Assembly (NCBI RefSeq): GCF_047495875.1
Contig: NC_092474.1
Span: forward strand, 16,095,851 to 16,159,850
Length of the DNA stretch: 64,000 nucleotides
Reading direction: 5' to 3'
Source: Pithys albifrons albifrons
Taxonomy: Eukaryota > Chordata > Aves > Passeriformes > Thamnophilidae
Shown here piece by piece: positions 1-12,800 of this stretch. The position numbers were made by a program, and so were the translations under genes. The notes below the pieces were generated by a model, which did not search any database, was not told the DNA's origin, and saw nothing but the letters and a program-made list of their open reading frames with translations. How positions within the stretch are numbered: the first letter of the stretch is position 1; the number at the start of each line of letters is the position of its first letter.

Positions 1-127
1 TCACCATGAAAGCAAGCTCCAGCCCTGGAGTTTTAGATGCAAATGATTTACTTTCCAAAACCGTAAGAAATAAGTGCCCTCACGTCTCCTGTCTGTCAGA
101 AATCAAGAGTTTCACGTGTTAGAAGAG
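1..127. other. Non-satellite flank at the left edge of the array
   Basis: This stretch shows no resemblance to the 189-bp monomer in either orientation. Recognisable satellite starts abruptly at GCACCTGAGAG (127-137), which is monomer position 98 onward. No ORF, RNA gene or repeat family is recognisable in so short a piece. It appears to be the chromosomal sequence next to the array, or the end of another repeat. Telling these apart needs sequence to the left of the window. Confidence 0.7.
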
Positions 128-3100
128 CACCTGAGAGCCCAAGTTTGCCACCTTTTACCAGGGCGCAAAGCCCGACGGCGCGTGCCACTTGCGGGTTTGG
201 GGAAGTGCCATTTTTCAGCCCAGAATTCCAGACGGACGAAGACACCTCCCAGGGAAAATGTGCCAGGTCAGAAATCGAATTGTCCTTTCCTAGGGTCAAT
301 GGTGCCCCATCATTGGCACCTCAGACTTCAAGGCTGCCACCTTTTCCCTGGGCGCAGACATCAATGGTGCGTACCACTTTCCTGTCCAGGAAAGTGCCGT
401 TTTTCAGTCCTGAATTCCAGACGGATGAAGACTCCTCACAGGGAAAAGCTCCCAGGACAGAAAGCGATTGTTCCATTTCTAGGGTTAATCGGGCCCCATC
501 ATTGGCACCTGAGAGCCCAAGGTTGCCTCCTACACCCTGGGTGCAAAGCTCGACCATGCGTGCTATGTGAGGGTCCGGGAAATTGCCGTTTCTCATTCCA
601 GAATTCCAGACCGATGAAGATTCCTCCCTGGGAAAAGGTGCCAGGACAGAAAGCGATTGTGCCTTTTGTAGGGGTAATGGGGCCCCATCATTGGCACCTG
701 AGAGCCCAAGGCTGCCACCTCTTGCCTGGGTACAAAGCTCGACGGTGCGTTCCACTTGTGGGTCTGGAGAAGTGCTATTTTTCAGCCCAGAATTCCAGAT
801 GGATGAAAATTCCTCCCAGGGAAAAGGTGCCAGGACAGAAAGCGATTGTTATTTATCTAGTGTTAACGGGGACCCATCATTGGCACCTGAGAGCCCAAGG
901 CTGCCACTTTTTCCCTGGGTGCAAAGCTAGATGGTGCCTGCCACGTGCAGGTCAGAGAAAGTGCTTTGTTCAGTCCTGAATTCCAGGCGGATGACGATTC
1001 CTCCCAGGGAAAAGGCTCCCAGGACAGAAAGCGATTGTTCCATTTCTAGTGTTAATGGGGGCCCGTCATTGGCATCTGAGAGCCAGAGGTTGCCTCCTTT
1101 TCCCTGGGTGCAAAGCTCGACAGTACGTGCCACGTGCTGGTCCCAGATAGTGCCATTTTACAGCCCAGAATTCCAGACCAATGAAAACTCCTCCCAGGGA
1201 AAATGTGCCAGGACAGAAAGCCATTGTGCTTTTAGTAAAGGTAATGGTGCCCCATCATTGGCACCTGAGCGCCCGAGGCTGCCATCTTGTCCTTGGGAGC
1301 AAAGCTCGACGGTGTGTACCTTGTGCGGGTTTGGGGCAGTGCCATTTTTGAACCCAGAATTCCACAGGGACGAAGATTCGTCACAGGGAAAAGGTGCCAG
1401 GACAGAAAGCAAGTGTTATTTTTCTAGTGTTAATGGGGCCCCATCCTTGGCACATGAGAGCCCAAGGCTGCCACGTTTTGCCTGGGTGCAAATGTCAAGC
1501 GTGCGTGCCACTTTCTTGTCTGGGAAAGTGCCATTTTTTAGCCCAGAATTCTAGACGGATGAAGATTCCTCCCAGGGAAAAGGTGCCAGGACAGAAAGCG
1601 ATTGTTCCATTTCTAGGGTTAATGGGGCCCCATCATTGGCACCTGAGAGCCCAAGGTTGCCTCCTTTAACCTGGGCGCAAAGCTCGACCATGCGTGCTAC
1701 GTGAGGGTCCGGGAAATTGCCGTTTCTCATTCCAGAATTCCAGACCGATGAAGATTCCTCCCTGGGAAAAGGTGCCAGGACAGGAATCGATTTCTCCTTT
1801 TCTAGGGTTAATGGGGACTCATCATTGGCACCCGAGAGCCGAAGGCTGCAATCTTTTCCCTGAGCGCAAAGCTCGACGGTGCGTGCCACTTGCGGGTCCA
1901 GGAATGTGCTGTTTCTCATCCCAGAATTCAGGCCCGATGAAGATTTCTCCCAGGGAAAAGGTGCCAGGACAGAAAGCGATTTTGCCTTTTCTAGGGTTAA
2001 TGGAGCCCCAAAATTGACACCTGAGAGCCCAAGGCTGCCAGCTTTTCCCTGGGCACAAAAATCTCGACAGAGCGTTCCAGGAGTGGGTCCGGGAAAGTGC
2101 CATTTTTCAGCCCAGAATTCCAGACCTATGAAGATTCCTCAGAGGGAAAAGGTACCAGGAGACAAAGCCATGGTGTATTTTGTAATGGAAATGGCGCCGC
2201 ATCATTGGCACCTGAGAGTTCAAGGCTGCCACCTTTTCCCTGGGTGCAAAGCTCGACGGTGTGTACCTTGTGCGGGTTTCGGGGAGTGCCATTTTTGAAC
2301 CCAGAATTGCAGACGGACAAAGATACCTTCCAGGGAAAAGGTGCCAGGTCAGAAATCGAATTGTCCTTTTCTAGGGTCAATGGTGCCCCATCATTGGCAC
2401 CTCAGACTTCAAGGCTGCCACCTTTTCCGTGGGCGCAAACATCAACGGCACGTACCACTTTCTTGTCCGGGAAAGTGCCGTTTTTCAGCCCTGAATTCCA
2501 GACGGCTGAAGACTCCTCACAGGGAAGAGGCTCCCAGGACAGAAAGCGATTGTTCCATTTCTAGGGTTAAGCGGGACCCATCATTGGCACCTGAGAGCCC
2601 AGGGTTGCCTCCTATACCCTGGGTGCAAAGCTCAACCATGCGTGCTATGTGAGGGTCCGGGAAATTGCCGTTTTTCATTCCAGAATTCCAGACCGATGAA
2701 GATTCCTCCCTGGGAAAAGGTGCCAGGACAGAAAGCCATTGTGCCTTTTGTAGGGGTAATGGGGCCCCATCATTGACACCTGAGAGCCCAAGGCTGCCAC
2801 CTTTTCCCTGGGCACAAAGCTCGATGGTGCGTTCCACTTGCGGGTCCGGGGAAGTGCTGTTTTTCTGCCCAGAATTCCAGACGGACGAAAATTCCTCCCT
2901 GGGAAAAGGTGCCAGGACAGAAAGCGATTGTTATTTATCTAGTGTTAACGGGGACCCATCGTTGGCACCTGAGAGCCCAAGGCTGCCACCTTTTGCCTGG
3001 GTGCAAAGCTGGATGGTGCCTGCCACGTGCAGGTCAGAGAAAGTGCTTTGTTCAGTCCTGAATTTCAGGCGGATGACGATTCCTCCCAGGGAAAAGGCTC

Positions 3101-5159
3101 CCAGGACAGAAAGCGATTGTTCCATTTCTAGTGTTAATGGGGGCCCGTCATTGGCATCTGAGAGCCAGAGGTTGCCTCCTTTTCCCTGGGCGCAAAGCTC
3201 GACAGTGCGTGCCACGTGCTGGTCCCAGATAGTGCCATTTTTCAGCCCAGAATTCCAGACCAATGAAAACTCCTCCCAGGGAAAAGGTGCCAGGACAGAA
3301 AGCCATTGTGCTTTTTGTAAAGGTAATGGTGCCCCATCATTGGCACCTGAGCGCCCAAGGCTGCCCCCTTGTCCCTGGGAGCAAAGCTCGACGGTGTGTA
3401 CCTTGTGCGGGTTTGGGGCAGTGCCATTTTTGAACCCAGAATTCCACAGGGACGAAGATTCGTCACAGGGAAAAGGTGCCAGGACAGAAAGCAAGTGTTA
3501 TTTTTCTAGTGTTAACGGGGCCCCATCCTTGGCACCTGAGAGCCCAAGGCTCCCACGTTTTGCCTGGGCGCAAATGTCAAGGGTGCGTGCCACTTTCTTG
3601 TCTGCAAAGTGCCATTTTTTTGCCCAGAATTCTAGACGGATGAAGATTCCTCCCAGGGAAAAGGTGCCAGGACAGAAAGCGATTGTTCCATTTCTAGGGT
3701 TAATCCGGCCCCATCATTGGCACCTGAGAGCCTAAGTTTGCCTCCTTTAACCTGGGTTCAAAGCTCGACGGTGCGTCCTACGTGAGGGTTCGGGAAATTG
3801 CCTTTTCTCATTCCAGACTTCCAGACCGATGAAGATTCCTCCCTGGGAAAAGTTGCCAGGACACAAAGCCATTGAGGATTCTGTAAAGGTAATGGGGCCC
3901 CATCATTGGCACCTGAGAGCCCAAGGCTGCCTCCTTTACCCTTGGCGTGACGCTCGACGGTGCATGCTACCTGAGGGTCCGGGAAAGTGCCATTTTTCAG
4001 TCCAGAATTCCAGACCAATGAAGATTCCTCCCAGGGAAAAGTTGCCAGGACAGAAAGCCATTGAGCATTCTATAAAGGTAATGGGGCCCCATCATTGGCA
4101 CCTGAGAGTCCAAGGCTGCCACCTTTACCCTAGTCGCAAAGCTCGACGGAGCGTGCTACGTGCGGGTCTGGGAAAGTGCCATTTTTCAGTCCAGAATTCC
4201 AGACCGATGAAGATTCCTCCCAGGGAAAAGGTGCCAGGACAGAAAGCGATTGTTCCAGTTCTAGGGGTAATGGTGCCCCATCATTGGCACGTGTGAGCCC
4301 AAAGCTGCCACCTTTACCCAGGTCGCAATACTCGACGGTGCATAGTTGTGCGGGTCAGGGATAGTGCCATTTTTTCAGCCCAGATTTCCAGACGGATGAA
4401 GATTTCTCACTGGGAAAAGATGCCAGGACAGGAAACGATTGTGCCTTTTCTAGGGTTATTGGTGCCCCATCATTGGCACCTGAGAGCCCAAGGCTGCCAC
4501 CTTTATCCTGGTCGCAAAGCTCGACGGAGCGTGCTACGTGCGGGTCTGGGAAAGTGCCATTTTTCAGCCCAGAATTACAGACCGAGTAAGATTCCTCTCA
4601 GGGAAAAGGTGCCAGGACAGAAAGAGATTTTTCCAGTTCTAGGGGTAATGGGGCTCCATCATTGTCTCGTGAGAGCCCAAAGCTGCCACCTTTACCCAGG
4701 TTGCAATACTCGACGGTGCATAGTTGTGCGGGTCAGGGATAGTGCCATTTTTTCCAGTTCTAGGGGTAATGCGGCCCCATCTTTGGGATCTGAGAGCCCA
4801 AGGCTGCACCTTTTCCCTGGGCTCAAAACTCAATGGAGCGTGGCAAGTGCGAGTCAGGGAAATTGCAGTTTTTCAGCCCAGATTTCCAGACAGACGAAGA
4901 TTCCTCCCTGGGAAAAGGTGCAAGGACAGAAAGCGATTTTTACATTTCTTGAGTTAATGGGGCCCCATCATTGACACCTTAGAGTCCAAGGCTGCCATCT
5001 TTTCCCATGGGTGCAAAGCATGACGGTGCAAGCCACATGCTGTTTTTAAACCCAGAATTCCAGACGGACGATGATTCCTCCCTAAGAAAATCTGCTAGGA
5101 CAGAAAGGGATTATTCCATATCTTGGGTTAATGGGGCCCCATCATTGGCAGCTGAGAGC
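128..5159 (+). repeat. 189-bp satellite, block 1 (+ orientation, about 26.6 monomers)
   Basis: GAATTC or a one-base variant recurs at 223, 412, 601, 790, 978 and 1168, giving a period of 189 bp within one base. Each monomer carries the same order of landmarks: GAATTC (5-10), a CCCAGGGAAAAGGTG arm (30-44), ATGGGGCCCCAT (81-92), TGGCACCTGAGAG (96-108), the CACCTTTTCCCTGGG arm (120-134) and a CpG-rich stretch around CTCGACGGTGCG (143-152). Monomers 1-3700 are regular; those from about 3730 on are diverged. Long ORFs here, for example 2665-3735, come from the period being a multiple of 3 and are not called as genes. Confidence 0.97.
3730..5157 (+). repeat. Diverged satellite patch next to the first inversion junction
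   Basis: Monomers here depart from the rest of the block. Positions around 3880 and 4060 read as 'attctgtaaaggtaatgg' and 'attctataaaggtaatgg' variants, the second arm becomes CCTTTACCC near 3926, 4120 and 4308, and TAGTTGTGCGGGTCAGGGA occurs at about 4343 and 4722. One monomer is truncated near 4750-4760: the GAATTC-equivalent sites at 4572 and 4881 are 309 bp apart instead of 378, so about 69 bp are missing. Greater divergence is typical of array edges, where exchange with other monomers is reduced. Here it sits beside an orientation switch. Confidence 0.75.
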
Positions 5160-5165
5160 ACCTTT
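5153..5165. other. Inversion junction 1: + to - satellite
   Basis: Left of the junction the + monomer reads GGCAGCTGAGAGC (ending at monomer position 109). Right of it the reverse complement begins GCACCTTTTCCCAGGGAG. The two share GC at 5158-5159. The next + motif, CCAAGGCTGC, is skipped. The sequence just past the join, CACCTTTTCCC, is also the start of the second inverted-repeat arm in + orientation, so both orientations are similar exactly where the switch occurs. Confidence 0.9.
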
Positions 5166-8100
5166 TCCCAGGGAGAAATCCTCGCTGGCATGGAATTCTG
5201 GGATGAGAAACGGCACATTCCCGGACTTGCAAGTGGCACGCGCCGTCGACATTTGCGCCCAGGGAAAAGGTGGCAGCCTTGGGCTCTCAGGTGCCAAAGA
5301 TGAGGTCCCATTACCCCTAGAAAAGGCACAATGGCTTTCTGTCCTGACACCTTTTCCCAGAGAGGAATCGACTTCCGTCTGGAATTCTGGGCTGAAAAAC
5401 GGCCCTTTCCCGGACCCGCACAGGGTATGCACCGTTGAGCTTTGCACCCAGGGAAAAGGTGGCAGCCTTGGGCTCTCAGGTGCCAATGATGGGGCCCAAT
5501 TAGCATTACAAAATACACAATGGCTTTGTCTCCTGGTACCTTTTCCCTCTGAGGAATCTTCATAGGTCTGGAATTCTGGGCTGAAAAATGACACTTTCCC
5601 GGACCCGCACGTGGAACGCTCCGTCGAGCTTTGCGCCCAGGGAAAAGGTGGCAGCCTTGGGCTCTCAGGTGTCAATTTTGGGGCCCCATTAAGCCTAGAA
5701 AAGGCACAATTGCTTTCTGTCCTGGCACCTTTTCCCTGGGAGAAATCTTCATCGGCCTCGAATTCTGGAATGAGAAACGGCACATTCCTGGACCCGCAAG
5801 TGGCACGCACCATCGAGCTTTGCGCTCAGGGAAAAGGTTGCAGCCTTCGGCTCTCAGGTGCCAATGATGGAGCCCCATTAACCCGAGAAAAGGAACAATC
5901 GCTTTCCGTCCTGACACCTTTTCCCAGGGAGGAATCTTCATCGGTCTGGAATTCTGGAATGAGAAACGGCAATTTCCCGGACTCTCACGTAGCACGCATG
6001 GTCGAGCTTTGCGCCCAGGGAAGAGGTGACAGCCTTGGGCTCTCAGGTGCCAATGATGGAATCCGATTAACCCTAGAAATGGAACAATCGCTTTCTGTCC
6101 TGGGAGCCTCTTCCCTGTGAGGAGTCTTCATCCGTCTGGAATTCAGGGCTTAAAAATGGCACTTTCCCACATAAGAAAGTGGTACGCGCCGTTGATGTTT
6201 GCGCCCACGGAAAAGGTGGCAGCCTTGAACTCTGAGGTGCCAATGATGGGACACCATTGACCCTAGAAAAGGACAATTCGATTTCTGACCTGGCACCTTT
6301 TCCCTGGGAGGAGTCTTCATTGGTCTGGAATTCTGGGCTGTAAAATGGCACTTTCTGGGACCAGCACGTGGCACGCACTGTCGTGCTTTGCGCCCAGGGA
6401 AAAGGAGGCAACCTCTGGCTCTCAGATGCCAATGACGGGCCCCCATTAACACTAGAAATGGAACAATCGCTTTCTGTCCTGGGAGCCCTTTCCCTGGGAG
6501 GAGTCGTCATCCGTCTGGAATCCTGGGCTGAACAAAGCACTTTCTCTGACATGCACGTGGCAGGCACCATCTAGCTTTGCGCCCAGGGAAGAGGTAACAG
6601 CCTTGGGCTCTCAGGTGCCAATGATGGGTCCCCGTTAACACTAGATAAATAACAATCGCTTTCTGTCCTGGCACCTTTTCCCAGGGAGGAATTTTCGTCC
6701 GTCTGGAATTCTGGACTGAAAAACGGCACTTCCCCGGACCTGCAAGTGGAACGCACCGTCGAGCTTTGTGCCCAGGCAAAAGGTGGCAGCCTTGGGCTCT
6801 CAGGTGCCAATGATGGGGCCCCATTACCCCTAAAAAAGAACAATGGCTTCCTGTCCTGGCACCTTTTCCCAGGGAGGAATCTTCATTGGTCTGGAATTCT
6901 GGGCTGAAAAACGGCTCTTTCCCTTACCCGCATGTGGCACGCACCGTCGAGCTTTGCGCCCAGGGAAAAGGTGGCAGCCCTGGGCTCTCAGCTTCCAATC
7001 TTGGGGCCCCATTAACTATAGAAAAGGCACAATCGCTTTCTGTCCTGGCACCTTTTCCCAGGGAGAAATCTTCGCTGGCCTGGAATTCTGGCATGAGAGA
7101 CGGGACATTCCTGGACTTGCAAGTGGCACGCGCCGTCGACATTTGCGCCCAGGGAAAAGGTGGCAGCCTTGGGCTCTCAGGTGCCAAAGATGGGGCCCCA
7201 TTACCCCTACAAAAGGTACAATGGCTTTCTGTCCTGACACCTTTACCCAGAGAGGAATTGACTTCCGTCTGGAATTCTGGGCTGAAAAACGGCCCTTTCC
7301 CGGACCCGCACAGGGTATGCACCGTTGACCTTTGCACCCAGGGAAAAGGTGGCAGCCTTGGGCTCTCAGGTGCCAATGATGGGGCCCAATTAGCATTACA
7401 AAATACACAATGGCTTTGTCTCCTGGTACCTTTTCCCTCTGAGGAATCTTCATAGGTCTGGAATTCTGGGCTGAAAAATGACACTTTCCCGGACCCGCAC
7501 GTGGAACGCTCCGTCGAGCTTTGCGCCCAGGGAAAAGGTGGCAGCCTTGGGCTCTCAGGTGTCAATTTTGGGGCCCCATTAACCCTAGAAAAGGCACAAT
7601 TACTTTCTGCCCTGGCACATTTTCCCTGGGAGAAATATTCATCGACCTGGAATTCTGGGATGAGAAACAGCACATTCCTGGACCCGCAAGTGGCACGCAC
7701 CGTCGAGCTTTGCGCTCAGGGAAAAGGTTGCAGCCTTCGGCCCTCAAGTGTCATTGATGGAGCCCCACTAACCCTAGAAAAGGAACAATCGCTTTCTGTC
7801 CTGACACCTTTTCCCAGGGAGGAATCTTCATCGGTCTGGAATTCTGGAATGAGAAACGGCAATTTCCCGGACCCTCACGTAGCACGCATGGTCGAGCTTT
7901 GCGCCCAGGGTATAGGAGGCAACCTTGGGCTCTCAGGTGTCAATGATGGAGCCTGATTAACCCTAGAAATGGAACAATCGCTTTCTGTCCTGGGAGCCTC
8001 TTCCCTGTGAGGAGTCTTCATCCGTCTGGAACTGAGGGCTGAAAAACGGCACTTTCCCGGACAAGAAAGTGGTATGCGCCGTTGATGTTTGCACACACGG

Positions 8101-8289
8101 AAAAGGTGGCAGCCTTGAACTCTGAGGTGCCAATGATGGGGCACCATTGATCCTAGAAAAGGGCAATTCGATTTCTGACCTGGCACCTTTTCCCTGGGAG
8201 GTGTCTTCGTCCGTCTGGAATTCTGGGCTGAAAAATGGCACTTCCCAGGACCCGCAAGTGGCACGCGCCGTCGACATTTGCGCCCAGGC

Positions 8290-9801
8290 AAAAGGTGGCA
8301 GCCTTGGGCTCTCAGCTGCCAATGATGGGGCCCCGTTAACACTAGAAAAATAACACTTGCTTTCTGTCCTGGCACCTTTTCCCAGGGAGGAATCTTCGTC
8401 CGTCTGGAAATCAGGGTTCAAAAATGGCACTGCCACAAACCCGCATAAGGTACACACCGTCGAGCTTTGCGCCCAGGGAAAAGGGGGCAGCCTTGGGCTC
8501 TCAGCTGCCAATGATGGTGCTCCATTACCCCTACAAAAGGCACAATGGCTTTCTGTCCTGGCACCTTTTCCCAGGGAGGAATCTTCATCGGTTTGGAATT
8601 CTGCTCTGAGAATCGGCACTTTCCTGGACCCGCAAGTGGAACGCACCATCGAGTTTTGCGTCCAGGGAAAAGGGGGCAGTCTTGGGCTCTCAGGTGCCAA
8701 TGATGGGGCCCCATTACCTTTACAAAAAGCACAATGGCTTTCTGTCCTGGCACCTTTTCCCTGGGAGGAGTCTTCATTGGTCTGGAATTCTGGGCTGTAA
8801 AATGGCACTTTCTGGGACCAGCACGTGGCACGCACTGTCGTGCTTTGCGCCCAGGGAAAAGGAGGCAACCTCTGGCTCTCAGATGCCAATGACGGGCCCC
8901 CATTAACACTAGAAATGGAGCAATCGCTTTCTGTCCTGGGAGCCCTTTCCCTGGGAGGAGTCGTCATCCGTCTGGAATCCTGGGCTGAACAAAGCACTTT
9001 CTCTGACCTGCAAGTGGCAGGCACCATCTAGCTTTGCGCCCAGGGAAAAGGTGGCAGCCTTGGGCTCTCAGGTGCCAAGGATGTGGCCCCGTTAACACTA
9101 GAAAAATAACACTTGCTTTCTGTCCTGGCACCTTTTCCCAGGGAGGAATCTTCGTCTGTCTGGAAATCTGGGTTCAAAAATGGCACTGCCCCAAACCCGC
9201 ATAAGGTACACACCGTCGAGCTTTGCGCCCAGGGAAAAGGGGGCAGCCTTGGGCTCTCAGCTGCCAATGATGGTGCCCCATTACCCCTGCAAAAGGCACA
9301 ATGGCTTTCTGTCCTGGCACCTTTTCCCAGGGAGGAATCTTCATCGGTTTGGAATTCTGGTCTGAGAATCGGCACTTTCCTGGACCCGCAAGTGGAACGC
9401 ACCATCGAGCTTTGCGTCCAGGGAAAAGGTGGCAGTCTTGGGCTCTCAGGTGTCAATGATGGGACCCCATTACCTTTACAAAAAGCACAATGGCTTTCTG
9501 TCCTGGCACCTTTTCCCTGGGAGGAGTCTTCATTGGTCTGGAATTCTGGGCTGTAAAATGGCACTTTCTGGGACCAGCACGTGGCACGCACTGTCGTGCT
9601 TTGCGCCCAGGGAAAAGGAGGCAACCTCTGGCTCTCAGATGCCAATGACGGGCCCCCATTAACACTAGAAATGGAACAATCGCTTTCTGTCCTGGGAGCC
9701 CTTTCCCTGGGAGGAGTCGTCATCCGTCTGGAATCCTGGGCTGAACAAAGCACTTTCTCTGACCTGCACTTGGCAGGCACCATCTAGCTTTGCGCCCAGG
9801 G
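8290..9801 (-). repeat. Tandem higher-order repeat, 2 x 756 bp (4-mer)
   Basis: Segments 8290-9045 and 9046-9801 match in register at an offset of 756 bp, which is exactly 4 x 189. Shared diagnostic variants include the 'tggaaatc' monomer with the CCCGCATAAGG motif and the marker monomer ending in CACCATCTAGC at 9023-9033 and 9779-9789. The copies differ at scattered single bases. Confidence 0.85.
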
Positions 9802-12800
9802 AAGTGGTGAGAGCCTTGGGCTCTCAGGTGCCAATGATGGGTCCTCGTTAACACTAGATAAATAACAATCGCTTTCTGTCCTGGCACCTTTTCCCAGGGA
9901 GGAATTTTCGTCCGTCTGGAATTCTGGACTGAAAAACGGCACTTCCGGGGACCCGCAAGTGGAACGCACCGTCGAGCTTTGCGCCCAGTGAAAAGGTGGC
10001 AGCCCTGGGCTCTCAGCTGCCAATCTTGGGGCCCCATTAACCCTAGAAAAGGCACAATCGCTTTCTGTCCTGGCACCTTTTCCCAGGGAGAAATCTTCGC
10101 TGGCCTGGAATTCTGGGATGAGAAACGGCACATTCCGGGACTTGCAAGTGGCACGCGCCGTCGACATTTGCGCCCAGGGAAAAGGTGGCAGCCTTGGGCT
10201 CTCAGGTGCCAAAGATGGGGCCCCATTACCCCTACAAAAGGCACAATGGCTTTCTGTCCTGACACCTTTTCCCAGAGAGGAATCGACTTCTGTCTGGAAT
10301 TCTGGGCTGAAAAACGGCCCTTTCCCGGACCCGCACAGGGTATGCACCGTTGAGCTTTGCACCCAGGGAAAAGGTGGCAGCCTTGGGCTCTCAGGTGCCA
10401 ATGATGGGGCCCAATTAGCATTACAAAATACACAATGGCTTTGTCTCCTGGTACCTTTTCCCTCTGAGGAATCTTCATAGGTCTGGAATTCTGGGCTGAA
10501 AAATGGCACTTTCACAGACCCGCACGTGGAAGACTCCGTCGAGCTTTGCGCACAGGGAAAAGGTGGCAGCCTTGGGCTCTCAGGTGTCAATTTTGGTGCC
10601 CCATTAATCCTAGAAAAGGCACAATTGCTTTCTGCCCTGGCACCTTTTCCCTGGGAGAAATCTTCATCGGCCTCGAATTCTGGGATGAGAAACAGCACAT
10701 TCCTGGACCCGCAAGTGGCACGCAGCGTTGAGCTTTGCGCTCAGGGAAAAGGTTGCAGCCTTGGGCTCTCAGGTGTCAATGATGGAGCCCCATTAACCCT
10801 AGAAAATGAACAATCGCTTTCTGTCCTGACAGCTTTTCCCAAGGAGGAATCTTCATCGGTCTGGAATTCTGGAATGAGAAACGGCAATTTCCCGGACCCT
10901 CACGTAGCACGCATGGTCGAGCTTTGCGCCCAGGGAAGAGGTGACAGCCTTGGGCTCTCAGGTGCCAATGATGGGGCCCGATTAACCCTAGAAATGGAAC
11001 AATCGCTTTCTGTCCTGGGAGCCTCTTCCCTGTGAGGAGTCTTCATCCGTCTGGAATCCTTGGCTGAAAAACGGCACTTTCCCGGACAAGAAAGTGGGAC
11101 GCGCCGTTGATGTTTGCGCCCACGGAAAAGGTGGCAGCCTTGAACTCTGAGGTGCCAATGATGGGGCACCATTGACCCTAGAAAATGACAATTCGATTTC
11201 TGACCTGGCACCTTTTCCCTGGGAGGTGTCTTCGTCCGTCTGGAATTCTGGGCTGAAAAATGGCACTTCCCCGGACCCGCAAGTGGCACGTGCCGTCGCC
11301 ATTTGCGCCCAGGCAAAAGGTGGCAGCCTTGGGCTCTCAGGTGCCAATGATGGGGCCCCGTTAACAGTAGAAAACTAACACTTGCTTTCTGTCCTGGCAC
11401 CTTTTCCCAGGGAGGAATCTTCGCCCGTCTGGAAATCTGGATTCAGAAATGGCACTTCCCCAAACCCGCACAAGGTACACACCGTCGAGCTTTGCGCCCA
11501 GGAAAAAAGGTGGCAGTCTTGGGCTCTCAGGTGCCAATGATGGGGCCCCATTACCTTTACAAAAAGCACAATGGCTTTCTGTCCTGGCACCTTTTCCCTG
11601 GGAGGAGTCTTCATTGGTCTGGAATTCTGGGCTGTAAAATGGCACTTTCTGGGACCAGCACGTGGCACGCACTGTCGTGCTTTGCGCCCAGGGAAAAGGA
11701 GGCAACCTCTGGCTCTCAGATGCCAATGACGGGCCCCCATTAACACTAGAAATGGAACAATCGCTTTCTGTCCTGGGAGCCCTTTCCCTGGGAGGAGTCG
11801 TCATCCGTCTGGAATCCTGGGATGAACAAAGCACTTTCTCTGACCTGCACTTGGCAGGCACCATCTAGCCTTGCGCCCAGGGAAGTGGTGACAGCCTTGG
11901 GCTCTCAGGTGCCAATGATGGAGCCCGATTAACCCTAGAAATGGAACAATCGCTTTCTTTCCTGGGAGCCTCTTCCCTGTGAGGAGTCTTCATTCGTCTG
12001 GAATTCAGGGCTGAAAAACGGCACTTTCCCGGACAAGAAAGTGGTACGTGCCGTTGATGTTTGCGCCCACGGAAAAGGTGGCAGCCTTGAACTCTGAGGT
12101 GCCAATGATGGGGCACCATTGACCCTAGAAAAGGACAATTCGATTTCTGACCTGGCACCTTTTCCCTGGGAGGTGTCTTCATCCGTCTGGAATTCTGGGC
12201 TGAAAAATGGCACTTCCCCGGACCCGCAAGTGGAACGCACCATCGAGCTTTGCGTCCAGGGAAAAGGTGGCAGTCTTGGGCTCTCAGGTGCCAATGATGG
12301 GACCCCATTACCTTTACAAAAAGCACAATGGCTTTCTGTCCTGGCACCTTTTCCCTGGGAGGAGTCTTCATTGGTCTGGAATTCTGGGCTGTAAAATGGC
12401 ACTTTCTGGGACCAGCACGTGGCACGCACTGTCGTGCTTTGCGCCCAGGGAAAAGGAGGCAACCTCTGGCTCTCAGATGCCAATGACGGGCCCCCATTAA
12501 CACTAGAAATGGAACAATCGCTTTCTGTCCTGGGAGCCCTTTCCCTGGGAGGAGTCGTCATCCGTCTGGAATCCTGGGCTGAACAAAGCACTTTCTATGA
12601 CCTGCACTTAGCAGGCACCATCTAGCTTTGCGCCCAGGGAAGAGGTGACAGCCTTGGGCTCTCAGGTGCCAATGATGGGTCCCCGTTAACACTAGATAAA
12701 TAACAATCGCTTTCTGTCCTGGCACCTTTTCCCTGGGAGGAATTTTCGTCCGTCTGGAATTCTGGACTGAAAAACGGCACTTCCGGGGACCTGCAAGTGG

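Noticed and set aside
37..44. ATGCAAAT octamer (POU-factor site) in the left flank
   Set aside because: One 8-bp match in short anonymous sequence, without a nearby promoter, is not evidence of regulation.
128..5159. CENP-B box in the monomer
   Set aside because: I looked for the TTCG....A..CGGG pattern on both strands of the consensus. CGGG occurs near 163-171, but the required upstream TTCG spacing is absent.
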